A DNA stretch of 64,000 nt from Anastrepha obliqua. Its lineage: Eukaryota; Arthropoda; Insecta; Diptera; Tephritidae. Below the pieces are notes generated by a model that had not been told where the DNA came from, did no database searches, and saw only the letters and a program-made list of their open reading frames with translations. Below, one piece after another: positions 10,331-21,839 of this stretch. Every line of letters begins with the position of its first letter. The stretch's first letter is position 1. The stretch spans positions 33,888,001 through 33,952,000 of the forward strand of contig NC_072895.1 of the NCBI RefSeq assembly GCF_027943255.1, given 5' to 3'. The position numbers and the translations under genes are program-made.

Positions 10331-11689
10331 TCAAAAATTAAAGTATAGGGACTGTACTATCGATTTAAAAAAACATTTCTTGTATTTTTCTGAATTTTAC
10401 GTGTGGTTTTTTTTTAAACTTGCCAAATTTGGCTTGCTTTTCTTTACATTTTCGTGTAGTCGGCAAGGTGTTTTGTGCTGTAGATTATTAAAAAAAAATA
10501 AATATATAGTAAATATTTGTATGTATGTACGTAAAAATTGCCAACTGAAGCTGCTGAGCTCGAGTAACTAAAGGTTATCCAAGCATTTGCTTTATTTAGT
10601 CTAATTGTTTTCAGAGTGCAAAATTTCCGCTCCAACGCACTTTCCACTTGAGCCACAAAATGTTGCGCTATGTTTTGCCCATATTTAAATGGCACTTCTG
10701 CAATCGTGCAACAAAAACGTAGGTTGTATGCTTATAAATGTTGCAACATTTGCTAGTTACTTGCTGTTGCACAAAGTCAGTATTCGAGTCTTAAGTGGTG
10801 GCACAAAGAAGGCTAACGACATTCGTATCGTTACAGTCTTGAAAATCCCCAGTGAGTGTTCGTACGATTTAATGACTTCTTGACTTTTTCACAACATCTT
10901 ACACACACGGCCATGCATGTGAATGTGTACTTATACATACATACATACACACCATAAGTGTGTACTTACTATGTATTTATTTATTACGTAGTTTGCTGAA
11001 GTGAAATTGACATAACGTTAAGCCAGTTGGGGCGTGCACGGTCATGTGCTCCCACTGCGTAAAGAAAACATTAAACTCTCAACTGTGGAGACTAAACGAC
11101 GTTATTGGAGGTCAACATTTGAAATTTCATGTATGTATGTATGAATGTGTTTACTTATACATAGTCCCATTGATATTCCGCAATTTAATATGCAAGAAAC
11201 TTGCTATGGAACCAGAGTGCTTGTAAATACATACAACAACAAATGCAAGTGATTTGCTTACAAACTATTCTGAATTTTTCGAAACATCCCTGCAAAGTTT
11301 TCTTAAGTCGAAATGCATACAAAATTTATGAAAGTGTTTAAGTATCGGCCAAACTACCGCTTTAAATTGCACACAAATTGGCATCTCCCAGTTCTGTGTG
11401 CACGTACGAGTTCGCTACATGCACAAGCAGATGGAATTTTTGCATTTGGTTATTTTACTGTGCCTGCGGGTGCTTTTGTGGCATGCAGATTTCTTGTACA
11501 CCAGCTCGTACTTTTCGTGCAATTCAAATCTCCGAAATATGAGCATTTTTGAAGCTTTCGACACTCAGTTCATTTACAGAGCACACAGGGTGGCTCAAGT
11601 ACCGGCTTCATTTGAATCATATGTCAGTTTTTTTTTGCGTTTGAGATCTGGCATATCCGCATAAGTACACCTGAGCAAAGCGAATTGGC
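10331..11689. other. Intron spacer, no gene recognised
   Basis: Receptor-intron DNA with short CATA and GTAT microsatellite runs (about 10930-10950, 11130-11150). The frames here (longest about 90 codons near 11313-11664) show no family motif and no splice-site support, so I treat them as chance. Confidence 0.4.
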
Positions 11690-12190
11690 AGACTTGATGG
11701 TTGTATAGTTGTCAATTTTTTCGATTTTTATGATGCCAGGATTTTCGGGATCTCGTTATTAGTATTTCGTGATAGACCCGGAATTTAAATATTAATAAAT
11801 TTTGCAACAAATTGACTCACTTCTAAATTTTTTCGATTTTTACAATTCCACGATTTTCTGGATCTCCTTATTACAATATAATTCCGATATATCGGAACTA
11901 ATACCGGAATTTAGAATTAATAAATTTTGCAACAATCTCAATTTCTTCACAATCTCACTTCTGAATTTTTTAGATTTTTACAATTCCGCGATTTTCGGGA
12001 TCTCTTTATTATAATTTCGGGATATCGGGGTTAGTACCAAAATTTAGATATTCATTAATTAAGCAACAAATTGGCTCATATATCAATTTTTAGGATCCCG
12101 ACATTTTCGGGATCCCGTTATTATAATTTCGAGATATCGGGACTGGTACCGGAATTTAGATATTCATTAATTTTGCAACAACTTAACTCG
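11690..12190 (+). repeat. Four-copy ~125-bp tandem repeat
   Basis: Units contain TTTTTACAATTCC.CGATTTT, then GGGATCTC.TTATTA.AAT, TTCGGGATATCGGG, a TACCGGAATTTAGATATT phrase and TTTTGCAACAA. They recur near 11720, 11835, 11965 and 12090. Copies differ by substitutions and small indels, so the array is old. It abuts the fold-back at 12237. No coding function is visible. Confidence 0.8.
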
Positions 12191-12236
12191 AAAAAATTGC
12201 ATGAAAATAAATTGAGAGGTTCTCCTACCATGTTAG

Positions 12237-12428
12237 CCGTTTTCTTTCAAAGTGGTGTAAGTTCATTTTGACAAAAAATTAGTTAATGATAAAAGTTGAT
12301 GTAATTTAATATACTATCAACTTTTTATTTATAAACTTTTCCCAAAAAAATCTGTTAAAATTTTCATTGTTTTTATCATTAACTAATTTTTTGTTAAAAT
12401 GGACTTACACCACTTTCAAAGAAAGCGG
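12237..12428. repeat. Fold-back (MITE-like) inverted repeat, ~58-bp arms
   Basis: The left arm 12237-12294 (with TTTCAAAGTGGTGTAAGT and TTAGTTAATGATAAAA) is repeated inverted at 12371-12428 (TTTTATCATTAACTAA, ACTTACACCACTTTCAAA) with few mismatches. The loop of about 76 bp contains a smaller inverted repeat (GTTGAT...ATCAAC). No clear target duplication flanks it. It could be a small DNA transposon derivative of unknown superfamily. Confidence 0.75.
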
Positions 12429-12519
12429 CTCATATAATAAATAATAAATAAATAGGTTTTAAACATATTTTTTGGTTTAAAGTGAAATTTAAATTAAATT
12501 TATACGGTTTGAATAATAC

Positions 12520-13340
12520 TTCAGTGTGTACATATCCGATAAAGATAATATTATTGTACAAATGCGTCGACGATGGCATCAAACAAGATCACCTCTTGAC
12601 AAAACTCAATTGAAAACTAAAGAGTACAAGAACAAATCTGTAATCAAACACTTACAAGAACCTACAAATGAGCAAAGCACAAATTACTCCTTCTGGAGAT
12701 GCACCAAAAAACTAAAACAACCATCAGTGCAGAGTGCACCAATCAAGCCACGGGAAAATAAGTGGGCAAAGACTAATAGACAAAAACCTGATATATTCGC
12801 TAATTAACTAGCGGACACATTTACTCCATAAGGCTTGCTAACTTCAAAGGGGGAACACCTTAACAAACGTAACACTGTAAATGAAATCCCTGCGGCAACC
12901 GCGGACGAAATAATAAATTAAATTAAAATATTAAAGCCGAACAAATCGCCAGGTTATGACCTAATAACTGCGGGCATCTTAAAACAGCGGCCAAAAAGCC
13001 TTAAACCCGCATAATGAACACCATATTTGAGCTGAATTACCATCCAATTGATTGGAAAATGACAAAAGTCACAATGTTCTACAAGTCAGGCAAATCAGCA
13101 TACGAAGACACGTCATACCGACCTATCTCACTACTGCTTACTCTATTTAAAAATTGTTAATTATCCCGGGCGCCAATTTGAATTCCACATAAAACATTCG
13201 GCTATTGATGAAGTCCATAGGATTGTTGGAGTGATAGAGAATGCATTCGAAGAGAACAAAAACGTGATCTGCTGTGTTCCGCGATGTTTTAAAGGCGATT
13301 TAGAAAAAATGCTTCTTGGAGAATTTAGTAATTCGTAGCA
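12520..13340 (+). mobile_element. Jockey-like LINE relic, reverse-transcriptase region
   Basis: The frame at 12526-12807 reads RRRWHQTRSPLDKTQL, STNYSFWRCTKKLKQP and WAKTNRQKPDIFA, the linker between endonuclease and RT in Jockey elements. Downstream, in shifting frames, are KPNKSPGYDLITAGILK (RT finger), DWKMTKVTMFYKSGK, DTSYRPISLL and HRIVGVIENAFEE. Numerous stops and shifts show it is ancient. The DD41D element at 13378 is inserted at or beyond its decayed 3' side. Confidence 0.75.
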
Positions 13341-13377
13341 CCTCCTGCTGATTTTATAACTTTTTAAGAAAGAAATA

Positions 13378-14263
13378 AAAGGTTTTCCAAGAAGAGGTGT
13401 TATTTTGATAAAAGATTAATGGTTTCGTTGCTTGTGTGGCACGTAGCGCCGTCTTGTTGAAAATTAATTAATCACCATAACTGTTGCTCCATCTTCATTT
13501 TCGAAAAAGTAAGGTCCAATGACTCCGCCGAAACATAAACCGCACCAAACAGTCACACGTTGAGGATAGAGAGACTTTTCAACAACAACTCTTGGATTTT
13601 CTGAGCCCCAGATACGATAATTTTGCTTGTTGACGAAGCCACCGAGGTGGAAATGGGCGTCATCACTCAAAATGATTTTTCGATAGAATTTCGGATCATT
13701 GAATGAAATGCATGAACAACGACCCAATCAGCAAAGACTCGACGTTGTTCTTGTGTTAACTGGACTTTATAAGCCTTAAGACCCAAATCTTTATGCAAAA
13801 TACGGTGTAATGACGTTTGTGGAATGGCTAATTCCAAAGAACGATGAGAAATGGACAAACCTTGGTTTTCCTCAACACTTTCGGCTACAACAGCAATATT
13901 TTCGGCTGTTCAGCTGTTCTTGAGTGACGTGCACGGGTTTTATTCTTCACATGACTAATTTGTCCCAACAGCTCGAATTTTTTTACCAATTTCTGTATTG
14001 CGGTCCTACAAGGTGCTTCACGATGACCCAAAAATGTTCGAGTTTTACGAACCGTCTCTGCCAAATTTTCACCATTTTTACTATTTTTATAGTGAATTTT
14101 AATAATTTGAATACGTTGGTTAAGCGTGTATCGTTCCATTTTTATTAATATTTTTATTAATGGTGTAGTTTCTACTTGTCAAATATCACAAAGTGACAGC
14201 TTCAAAAGCGACATCTACCGAAATATCGGGGTATTCAAAATAACACCTGTTATTGGATTATTT
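13378..14263 (-). mobile_element. DD41D mariner-like element, inverted, internally deleted
   Basis: Read on -, the transposase starts MERYTLNQRIQIIKIHY (from 14139). It has the linker GLKAYKVQLTQEQRR and the first catalytic Asp region ILSDDAHFHLGGFVNKQN, then VTVWCGLCFGGVIGPYFFEN, MVIN, and FQQDGATCHTSNET with the second Asp. The stretch between MVIN and FQQD and everything through the third Asp are deleted. The ends share an inverted repeat (TCCAAGAAGAGGTGTTATTT at about 13386; TCCAATAACAGGTGTTATTT inverted at about 14255). A complementary copy with the same terminal repeat lies at 59747. Confidence 0.82.
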
Positions 14264-14274
14264 ACTAGATAGAT

Positions 14275-15070
14275 TAAGAAGAAGTTTGAATTTGATTCCA
14301 CGTTTCCTGCGTATATTTGGCTTGCAAGGTTCAGATTATCTTTTTCAGTTCTGCCCCAAGATGCTCAATTAGGTGTAAGTCAGTAGACTGCGAAGGCCAT
14401 TCTTAAACATTCACTTTTTTTAACCACTCTTTTGCTAATTTTAATGAATGCTTAGGATTGTTATACAGCGTAAATTCTCATCTTAGAGGCGTTTTTTATC
14501 TTAGGGGTTATTTATAGGAAAGCATAACCAATAATCTCACATAGTCCATCGCATACATTTTATCTTTTATCGAAAATATTGGACGGACTCCATCCTCCGA
14601 AGAGCATATCCTCACCATTATTTATTTGACATCTATTTTTTCATATATCTGGAATCAAATGCTTTACTTGTGGGTCTGGGAATAATTGTTTTTCGGAGAT
14701 CCAATTTTCTTTTTTTTTTTCTTGCTTCAATCCGCCCATAGCACATTTTTCCAGTTTCGAATGAGGTGTTTTCTTGCAAATCGAGGCCTTTTTGTTTCGT
14801 TCTTTAAACTCAAGAACGGTGCTTTTCTGGGTGGTCTTGCTAGTAATTTGGCTGCTACCCACCTGTAATGAACTATCTAACTTTCAACTTGCAAATTTAA
14901 ATCTGTTTTAAGCTCGTTTGATGGCAAGGAAGGCTTAATTTGTCTGTAATGTAGGAGTTTTTGTTTTCCCTTCCCAGAATTTTACATTTTCTTCCTCGAG
15001 TTTCAACCTTGGGTGCGTTATGAATAGCATTGAAAACCTTTTTCTTTGAACATTTCATCGTTTCTCCTAT
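14275..15070 (-). pseudogene. Tc1-like (DD34E) transposase relic
   Basis: On the - strand, several frames give Tc1 landmarks in order: a basic linker (ETRGRKCKILGREKQK), RPPRKAPFLSLKNETKR and RFARKHLIRNWKNVLWAD (first catalytic Asp), then NNPKHSLKLAKEWLKK, EWPSQSTDLHLIEHLGAEL. The family has QQDNDPKHT and QSPDLNPIEHLW at the last two; the second Asp is lost and several positions are altered. Stops and frameshifts are frequent. No terminal repeats were found. It lies beside the DD41D element in the receptor intron. Confidence 0.75.
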
Positions 15071-16047
15071 AACATAGTAACCTATACTTAAAATTTAGTT
15101 AATTAATTTTACCTTTAAGGGCAACTGGGCGAAATTTATATTTGAAAAATGAAAGTGCACTGTTTGTATTATAGTATAAATTGTAACTGATTAGTTTTTG
15201 CTAATTCTGGTTTAAGGAGTATAGAGGAAATGTTTGGTTTCCTATGAAATAAAATATGCTTTCATTTAACATAAATTTAAAAATTTTCTTATACGCTTTC
15301 CACTGTAAAGGTAGAATCAAAATTGTTGAGATCAGAAATGAGTCCATCGGTAATGCATTGGCATCTGGCGGTAGTTACTTTCTTGCGCCCTCCAGTGATG
15401 CATTGCAAGCCAACTCATTAACAATGGCTTGCTTGAAAAATCTTGATCAAAAAGGTGTGTGTTAAAGCTTCTGGAGATAGCTTACACAACTATTGTCTCT
15501 GACCAGCCATCGATATCAACAACTCAATATTAAGCACGCGAATTTTGAATAAATTATATACTTATGTATATATAAATTTCAGATTTTTCGTTAACAATAT
15601 CCAAGTGACTTAAAAATTGAAGCAAACCGGCTACATATCTGCCTCTCAGTTTGGATTTCAGCGCCACATTGCAACTGAAATTTGACCTCATTCGACGGTT
15701 TTTACGGGTTTGTGCATGAAAGTTTAAATGACAGAAAAAAGTCACTTCTAATAGGAGTAGTGACCGCTCCTCAGTAGGCAATGGCAAACCGCTGCCATGA
15801 AAACAAATTGGAGGAAGAGCTTGACCAAGCAAATAACAAATCAGTAACGCACCCATTTTAGATTTTTATGTTTATATCGACTGTTGTGGGACCTGTATGC
15901 TTCAAAAATATTCAGGCTACTTAGTATACTATATATTCTGTGATCCTTACGAATGATAAGCCAGATTTATTAATTTATTTATCTTCTAAAGCATGAATAT
16001 CATAGATTCTTATAGGTTAAGCAAACATATTTTAACGTTAGTAGTCA
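15071..16047. other. Intron spacer with possible SINE body near 15735-15840
   Basis: Mostly unrecognised receptor-intron DNA. Around 15735-15840, CTTCTAATAGG...GACCGCTCCTCAG and AGGCAATGGCAAACC...TGCCATGAAAA resemble the body of the tRNA-derived SINE seen elsewhere in the window (TTCTAATAGCGGTCGC, GGCAATGGCAAACCTCCG). The match is diverged and lacks a head, so it is only a weak call. Confidence 0.4.
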
Positions 16048-16769
16048 TTAAGGGGAACACCACTGTGATTTTTCAAAGAAATCGATTTTTTTTTTTGCAT
16101 TTTCTAAAAGTAGATATATTAAAAAATATGTAAAAAAAAATTTACTTAAAATCTTGAAAATTGACGAAGTTATACCCAATACAATAAGTGCAGGTAGTGA
16201 GTTACAACGGCCAATGAAAACTTTAAACGCGATTTTCTCAAAACGACTTTTCTGAACACGGTGGCTTCGATTTCTCGAAGACTTATCAAACGATTTTAAT
16301 TTTTTTCTTTTTTTGTACATGTATTGGCTACAGTCGTACATAGCCGTTTTTAAATATTCCAAAAATTAATATTTTTTCAAACCTTTTGAAAACAAAAAAA
16401 GGATAAAAACACATACTCATTTTTCAAACCTGCACCATTTCTCACAAAAAAAAATATAAAAAAAACCGCCACGTACGACGATAGCCATTGATGTATAGAC
16501 TAAGAATTTTTTTAGTTTGTTGCTTTCAGATGCTTTTTCACCGCTGTATCGTGGCCACCAGGGTGCATCAGTTTTTTATGATGTCATTGCATTAATATTA
16601 ATAACAATTGTAATTTTAAATATTTTTTAATAAAAAATTTGTGTCAGTATGGTTGAATATATATTAAATAAATTATAATTTGTCCGATCCTCAAATAATC
16701 ATCAATATTTAAAAAAAATTCATGCAAATCACTTAATTTTCACGCGTTTACAGTGGTGTTCCCCCTTAA
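16048..16769. mobile_element. TTAA-flanked inverted-repeat element (714-bp body)
   Basis: TTAA at 16048-16051 and 16766-16769 flank a body whose ends are inverted copies: GGGGAACACCACTGTGA on the left and CAGTGGTGTTCCCCC on the right. The interior is AT-rich and non-coding with phrases such as GATTTTCTCAAAACGACTTT. TTAA duplications are typical of piggyBac-type insertion, but no transposase is present. Three further TTAA elements (25272, 37402, 57272) share this layout, though not this exact terminal repeat. Confidence 0.8.
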
Positions 16770-17214
16770 AAACAAAGAAATTCCTAATAAATTATTTATA
16801 TGAAAAATTCAAAACTTTCTTTTGAACATGAAAAATCTATCTCAACAAATTTAGAGACTTTATTGAACTCAATAAAGGTTATAGTAATAGAAGCATTTCG
16901 AGCATAAAGCGATTTTGAGAGACCAGCATAGACCAAAACTCCGTACTACGAAGAGCTCTGACCGAAATTTTAAAGAAAATTTCATAAAATAAGTCTTGGG
17001 AAGTTGAGTTGGCTCCAAAGTTAACCGATACAGCTGGGAATAAAATTTTCCGCGGATAAATTTGTTTAGGAAGAGGAGCACTTATATTTTGTAACGAAAT
17101 TTCTCTGCCGCTAAGATCCAACACTGAATTTGTCCAGTGCCGCCAATTCAACTTAAGCTTCTGCAGCGAATCTTCCGTAACTCCTTTCGTTCTTATCATT
17201 TAAATAAAAATAAA
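16770..17214. other. Intron spacer, nothing recognised
   Basis: Receptor-intron DNA between a TTAA element and an inverted SINE. Frames on the - strand (16869-17199) have no recognisable family motif. Confidence 0.35.
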
Positions 17215-17512
17215 CAAATAATTGCAGCGTACACTTCTCTTTAGGCATTTGGCCGAGCTCCTCCTCCTATTTGTGGTGTACGTCTTGATGTTGTTTCACA
17301 AATGGAGGGACCTACAGTTTTAAGCCGACTCCGAAGGGCAGATATTTTTACGAGGAGCTTTTTCATGGCAAAAACACACTCGGAGGTTTGCTTGCTGAGC
17401 GCCTGCAGAGGGGCGACCGCTATTACAAAAAACTTGTTCCTATTATTTGCTGTTCATGACGGGGACGCGAATGGTACTCACACACCAGCCCGTTCAGCTA
17501 CGGCGGCCGAAT
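17215..17512 (-). mobile_element. tRNA-derived SINE, inverted copy
   Basis: Read on -, it starts GGCCGCCGTAGCTGAACGGG (tRNA-like head with box A) and passes through a short altered box B region. It then gives the body: TTTTTTGTAATAGCGGTCGC, TTTTGCCATGAAAAAGCTCC, ACTGTAGGTCCCTCCATTTG, AACAACATCAAGACGTACAC and AGGAGGAGCTCGGCCAAATG. The same ordered blocks occur at 24492, 45783, 49370 and 56232. This is the most complete copy for the body. It lies just upstream of receptor exon 17767. Confidence 0.75.
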
Positions 17513-17766
17513 CATTTATCATTTCAGCTACTAATCGCTCAAGCTATGAATATATTCGTTTAGCGATGGAATTTACTACTACATAAATATTTTAATTTTT
17601 AAAATCGGGAATCGTAAATGAAAAGAGACATATTTAATATGCGAATTATGAGAAATAAATCATTTAAAATACCCTTTAATTGTTAAAAAATTTTCTGCGC
17701 ATTATTCAATTATGGGTAACTCAACTAAACTATTTTTTTTTAACTTTTTTTTTGAAATTTTCGCAG

Positions 17767-17820
17767 GTATACCACAAAAAGTTTCTCAAAGGATTGCTCA
17801 CCGCGGACGGAAAGCACACG
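17767..17820 (+). CDS. Dh31-R: DH31 receptor-like GPCR exon: cytoplasmic tail
   Basis: A 54-nt exon between acceptor TTTCGCAG and donor ACG|GTATGT. Its first base completes the split Arg codon from 1446. It then encodes YTTKSFSKDCSPRTESTR, a Ser/Thr/basic-rich cytoplasmic tail segment with possible phosphorylation sites. The last codon (CG) is split and completed by the next exon. The preceding intron is about 16.3 kb and full of transposons; the following one is 212 bp. Confidence 0.85.
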
Positions 17821-18032
17821 GTATGTAATTTTTTCGAAAACCTAAATAAATAATCTATATGAAATAATCCAAGTCAATCCGCTTGTGAATGAGCAGCTCC
17901 ATTGAAATGAATAATTAAAAGAGAAACGTTTCTTGCAATTTTACTTGTGTTTTATTTCTTTTTTTAATTACAGTTTTTCATTTGCCATCGCATAATATTT
18001 GTGCTGCGTTTGTTTTGCTTTGTTCGTTCCAG

Positions 18033-18246
18033 GCCACTCACCGCTTACTATGGCAAAGGCAAGCGTGAATCCTGCGTATCATCGGCCACAACCACCACCC
18101 TGTTGGGTCAAAACCAGAATCTCTCTTTAAATGTGAATACCAGCGCACAAATGGCGATGCAACGCGGCTCAAACGGTGCTTTGCATATGATGCCCACAGT
18201 CACGGCACTAACCATTATGCCACGGGCGATTAGTCCGCTCATGAAG
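18033..18246 (+). CDS. Dh31-R: DH31 receptor-like GPCR exon: distal cytoplasmic tail
   Basis: Begins after acceptor GTTCCAG and ends ATGAAG|GTACAT, phase 0. It encodes PLTAYYGKGKRESCVSSATT, then a low-complexity tail with LLGQNQNLSLN and TALTIMPRAISPLMK. This matches the recalled tail style of the fly DH31 receptor (GKRESCVSSATTTTL). If the following intron is retained, the frame continues for 15 codons (VHNTHKHTFLHLYAG) to a stop, an alternative C-terminus. 4.0 kb of intron, filled with LINE and mariner relics, separates it from the last exon. Confidence 0.85.
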
Positions 18247-19079
18247 GTACATAACACACACAAGCACACATTTCTCCATCTCTATGCTGGGTGATGATTC
18301 ATGGGCAGCTGGATAGCCAACCAACTCTCAACCTCTCTGCGCTGCTCAATTTGCATTTTACCGATTTCCCTGCGTACTACACCTGCCGGTGCTTGCTGGA
18401 TTTCCATTTCATTCAAATGGTTTCGCTGGTGAAACTGCTGCGTGTTATTGCGTTAGTGCGGCGCGAAACTATGTAAATACAAATAAGACGCACGAGCGGA
18501 GAGGGGTCGATTATTGTACAAGTGTTGGAAGCACATTTTCAAGGGATTTAAAAAAGTTGCAAGCGACTTTTTTCATTTATGTTTTGCACTTTGGGCGCGA
18601 ACGTGCCTGAAGGCGATGTTGCAACATTGTTTCCGTTGTTAAGAAAATATGATCTCAGAGAAAATGGAGTGTCAGTTGTTACAAAAAAAAAAACAGAAAA
18701 CGAAATAACTGAACTGAGTGAATAAATGACTTTTTAGGTTTTTTTTTAAGGTTTTGATGCAAGTTGCGAAACTTTAGGTAATATTTCTTACTGGTTTTTG
18801 GAGGCAAAATTTTAAAGTTTTGTAAAATATTTTCTAAAGCAATCAAGGGACTTCATTTACAATAAATCTAATCAGGTATATATTTCCCTCCTACTTCTTC
18901 TTCTTCTTAATTGGCACGATAACCGCTTACTCGATTTCGACCGATTTAAACAAAGCGCGCCAGTCTTTTCTTCCTCGTTATAACCGGCACCAGTTGGACG
19001 CACCAAGCTCTCACTACTGCTAATTCGTACCCCTACGATTCCTTCCCATATACAGGATATATTATATTTGGAATTTTGC
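18247..19079. other. Receptor intron, nothing recognised
   Basis: The intron begins at GTACAT. The frames at 18291-18610 have no family motif. At 18890-19030 a segment with CTTCTTCTTCTTAATTGG and GCGCCAGTCTTTTCTTCCTC looks like a dispersed repeat, but I cannot assign it. Confidence 0.35.
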
Positions 19080-19202
19080 CTGCCGCGGGCCTGCCGAGGG
19101 GCGACCGCTATTAGAAAAAACCTTTTCTTCATTTTTGGTGTTTCATGAACGGAGGCTTGAACCGACGTACTCCGAATGGTAGTGACGTTACAGCCACCGC
19201 AT
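19080..19202 (-). mobile_element. SINE fragment (head and mid-body), inverted
   Basis: Read on -, this gives GCGGTGGCTGTAACGTCACT, ACCATTCGGAGTACGTCGG, GGTTCAAGCCTCCGT (box B-like), then TTTTTTCTAATAGCGGTCGC and CCTCGGCAGGCC. These blocks appear in the same order in the SINE at 56232. Box A is degraded. It is a truncated copy in the receptor intron. Confidence 0.6.
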
Positions 19203-20104
19203 AAAATTCTAAAAAAATATTGTAGTTCATATTAAAATAAAAACCATATAATGTAGAACTTCATGTAAATCATGTTTCAAATTTTTTTTCAAAAATTTCA
19301 ATATTTTAATCATATTTTTTAGAATTTTTCTTGGCATGCAGTTTTATAGCCTACTGAAGTTTGGAATCTTGTGTTCTTAATTTTTAAATATCCTGATAAG
19401 TATTTATCTATTTATTTATTTATTTTTTTTATTTTTAAAAGCTTACATGATAATAAAATTATAAGTAAACTTAAGCAAACGTAGCGCTAGCAGCAGAGGC
19501 TTTCGGTTCTCTCGAATTTATCTAAATTCATGGCATTGATTCAAACTTCCAAATATGCTCAGATACACCACATAAATTGTTAGTCCATAAAAATTGCAGA
19601 TAATGATTTTTTTTTTTGTTGAATATTCAGCAAAGAGCTCCGTGGAATTTGTATACCCAGTTTGTAACATAGAAACACGAATGGGGTATGCAATTTTATA
19701 GCTAATGGAACTTTTTATAACAAAAACCAAATAGATTTTTTTCATATGGCAGATAAAGCCTTTCATTGTTAGAAAAAAAAATTGTCAAAAATCAACGGTA
19801 TTTTGTAGTCACTTGAAACTTGCACTTTGTTCTACTAGACTCTGGAAAAATCTGGTTAAAATTTAGAAGGTTTTGATGAAAATTTGAAAAAAAATTTACA
19901 AGGTTTGACAATTCGCGTTATATAGTTTCTGTTACAATATGAACTATGAAAATTATACCTACATAAAATAATAGAGTTGTGTTTTTTGAAAGTCAGTTTT
20001 AAATTAAATAAAATAGAAATTAAGTGGTCATTGAAATATTTATTTAAGCTTTCTCCATTATAAAATCAAATTGTACCGAGGATGGTTTGCAAAATTCCGA
20101 AATT
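19203..20104. other. Receptor intron, AT-rich, nothing recognised
   Basis: About 900 bp of AT-rich sequence with homopolymer runs and no recognisable frame, repeat boundary or RNA gene. Confidence 0.4.
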
Positions 20105-20870
20105 CCTTTTTTTTTGTTTTTTTTTTGTCGGGACAGACTAGCAAGTGCAGCATTCAGACACAATTAAATCCGTTGTACTCCATTCGGATTCTCTTTTTGA
20201 TTTTCTTTAAACCTGCTCGACCTCCGAAGAAATCTGAGTAGATCTTGTGGTGCCAAGGAACCAAGGTGGTCGCTTCTTAACACATCAGTGTCAAAGACCT
20301 CAAGCCTTATTCGAGCGAAGGCCGGGCAGACGCACAGATAGTGGTCCGCCGTATCATCCTCCTCTCCACATGTTGGGCACTGCTTCTCTCGTAGAAAATG
20401 GCTTGCCATCAGTCGAACCAGCTGCCTACAGTCCCTTCTGCTTAATGACAAGAGGATCTGCGACAGTCGGTCAGACATGACAGGTAACATCAGTTTTGTC
20501 GATCTGCAGCCTCTCTCACTCTATCAAGCTCGCTTGTGGGTCAGAGTAACCCGTTTGCTAACCGTGGCTTTGATGGCTGCAGAAAGGAGTGGCAGAACGG
20601 GCTCCGAGAACAACTTTGTTGGTCTGGCTAAAAGTCAGAGATCTCGTTACCCGCGATACCCACGTGTTCCGGGACCCATGTTAGCATCAGGCTATTATGT
20701 CTACCGACATAGTTCAGCCTGGATTTGCAGGACTCGACTACCCTTGAAGTGGTTGGGGGCCTGTCTGAGCCCATGAGCGCAGCTTGACCGAAAATACTAG
20801 GTTGTTTTAAAATACTAAGTTTTGCGGTTCGATAAGAAAAATACAATTTTATGGTTTGAAATACATTTTA
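20105..20870 (-). mobile_element. LINE relic (RNase H to 3' end with poly-A)
   Basis: On -, 20846-20628 encodes the RNase H end (LMLTWVPEHVGIAGNEISDF). After a frameshift, 20490-20164 encodes LSRRDCRQLVRLMASHFL, then a Cys/His motif (CPTCGEEDDTADHYLCVCPA) and the C-terminal LRFLRRSSRF. Past the stop the - strand ends in a run of A (T tracts at 20107-20127 on +), i.e. a poly-A tail. RNase H plus this zinc motif is seen in the R1/I/LOA group; the clade is not settled. It is 5'-truncated. Confidence 0.75.
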
Positions 20871-20899
20871 CTAATCAGTGAAGTCGCCGAGTCCCTGAA

Positions 20900-21720
20900 T
20901 ATTAATGCACTTGCTCCAATTTATGAATTTAATCCCTGAAGTGAGAATCTGGCAGGGGTGCAAAATACGCTTTTCTCTCATTATTTAATGAAAAACGCTC
21001 TCCACGCATGAATTTTTTAGGTCTGGAAATAGATGGAGGTCGCTAGATACGGTGGATCCTCCAATAACTCGAACTTTTATTCATGGATTTTAACCATAGT
21101 CAAAATGCTCTTGTGACTCGATGCATTGCCCTGATGAAAAAGAATAATGAATTTTTTCCTTTTCAAAGTTGGTTTCTTTTCACGATTTTTTCCTGTAGCA
21201 AGTCTATTCAGAATTTATTGTTTTACCAGTTTGCAGGTAATCCACAAAGAAAGGTACTTTCGCATCTCAAAAACTGATGCTAACATCTTCTTGGCCGATT
21301 TCTGGAAACGAACTCGTATCTGAGCCAAAGAACCAGGTTTGCACCACTCTTTAGCCTCTTGTTTTGATTTAGGAACAAGTCCCATCCATAGTGATGAATC
21401 GACGCACAAAATGTATTTTAACGGAGACGCTTTAAGTGTTGTCGTATTCAAATGTGTTTTTGTTCCATTGTTAGCGAATGCGGCACCCGTTGTGCACACA
21501 ACTTTCTGAAACTGAAAATATTGCTTACACTTCCCAGTGAGATGCTTAGGACCTTTATTAAATCTCTTTCAGTCACTCGATGGTTTTCCAATACGATATT
21601 CTGTATTTTTTCTACTATTTCTGGGGTTTTTCCAGTTTTTGCAAGTTCTTGAAATGGGTCGTCTTGAAGGCTTGTGCTACTTTCTATTGTACTGAATGAT
21701 GGCAAAAATTCCTTTTACAA
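20900..21720 (-). pseudogene. mariner-type transposase relic
   Basis: On -, 21705-21448 reads DPFQELAKTGKTPEIVEKIQ, VLENHRVTERDLIKVLSISL, GSVSNI..FRKLCAQRVPHSL, the helix-turn-helix part of a mariner transposase (family pattern: ..I...V..NRR.T..E.......S.GS...I). The next frame gives WGLVPKSKQEAKEW and the FQKSAKKMLASVF block before the second Asp, which is not found. The rest is too decayed to read. Terminal repeats were not recognised. Confidence 0.6.
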
Positions 21721-21839
21721 TTTCAACATTCATTGATAAATTTCATTTGTTTGCTAAACAAAAACTTCTATCACTGTACGATACTTGAATTTTGCCATTG
21801 TAGAAAATACTGTGGCCTGTAAACAAAGAATGACAAAAC

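Noticed and set aside
15554..15856. 100-codon - strand frame.
   Set aside because: No family motif; it overlaps a possible SINE body (GGCAATGGCAAACC) and has no splice or start context.
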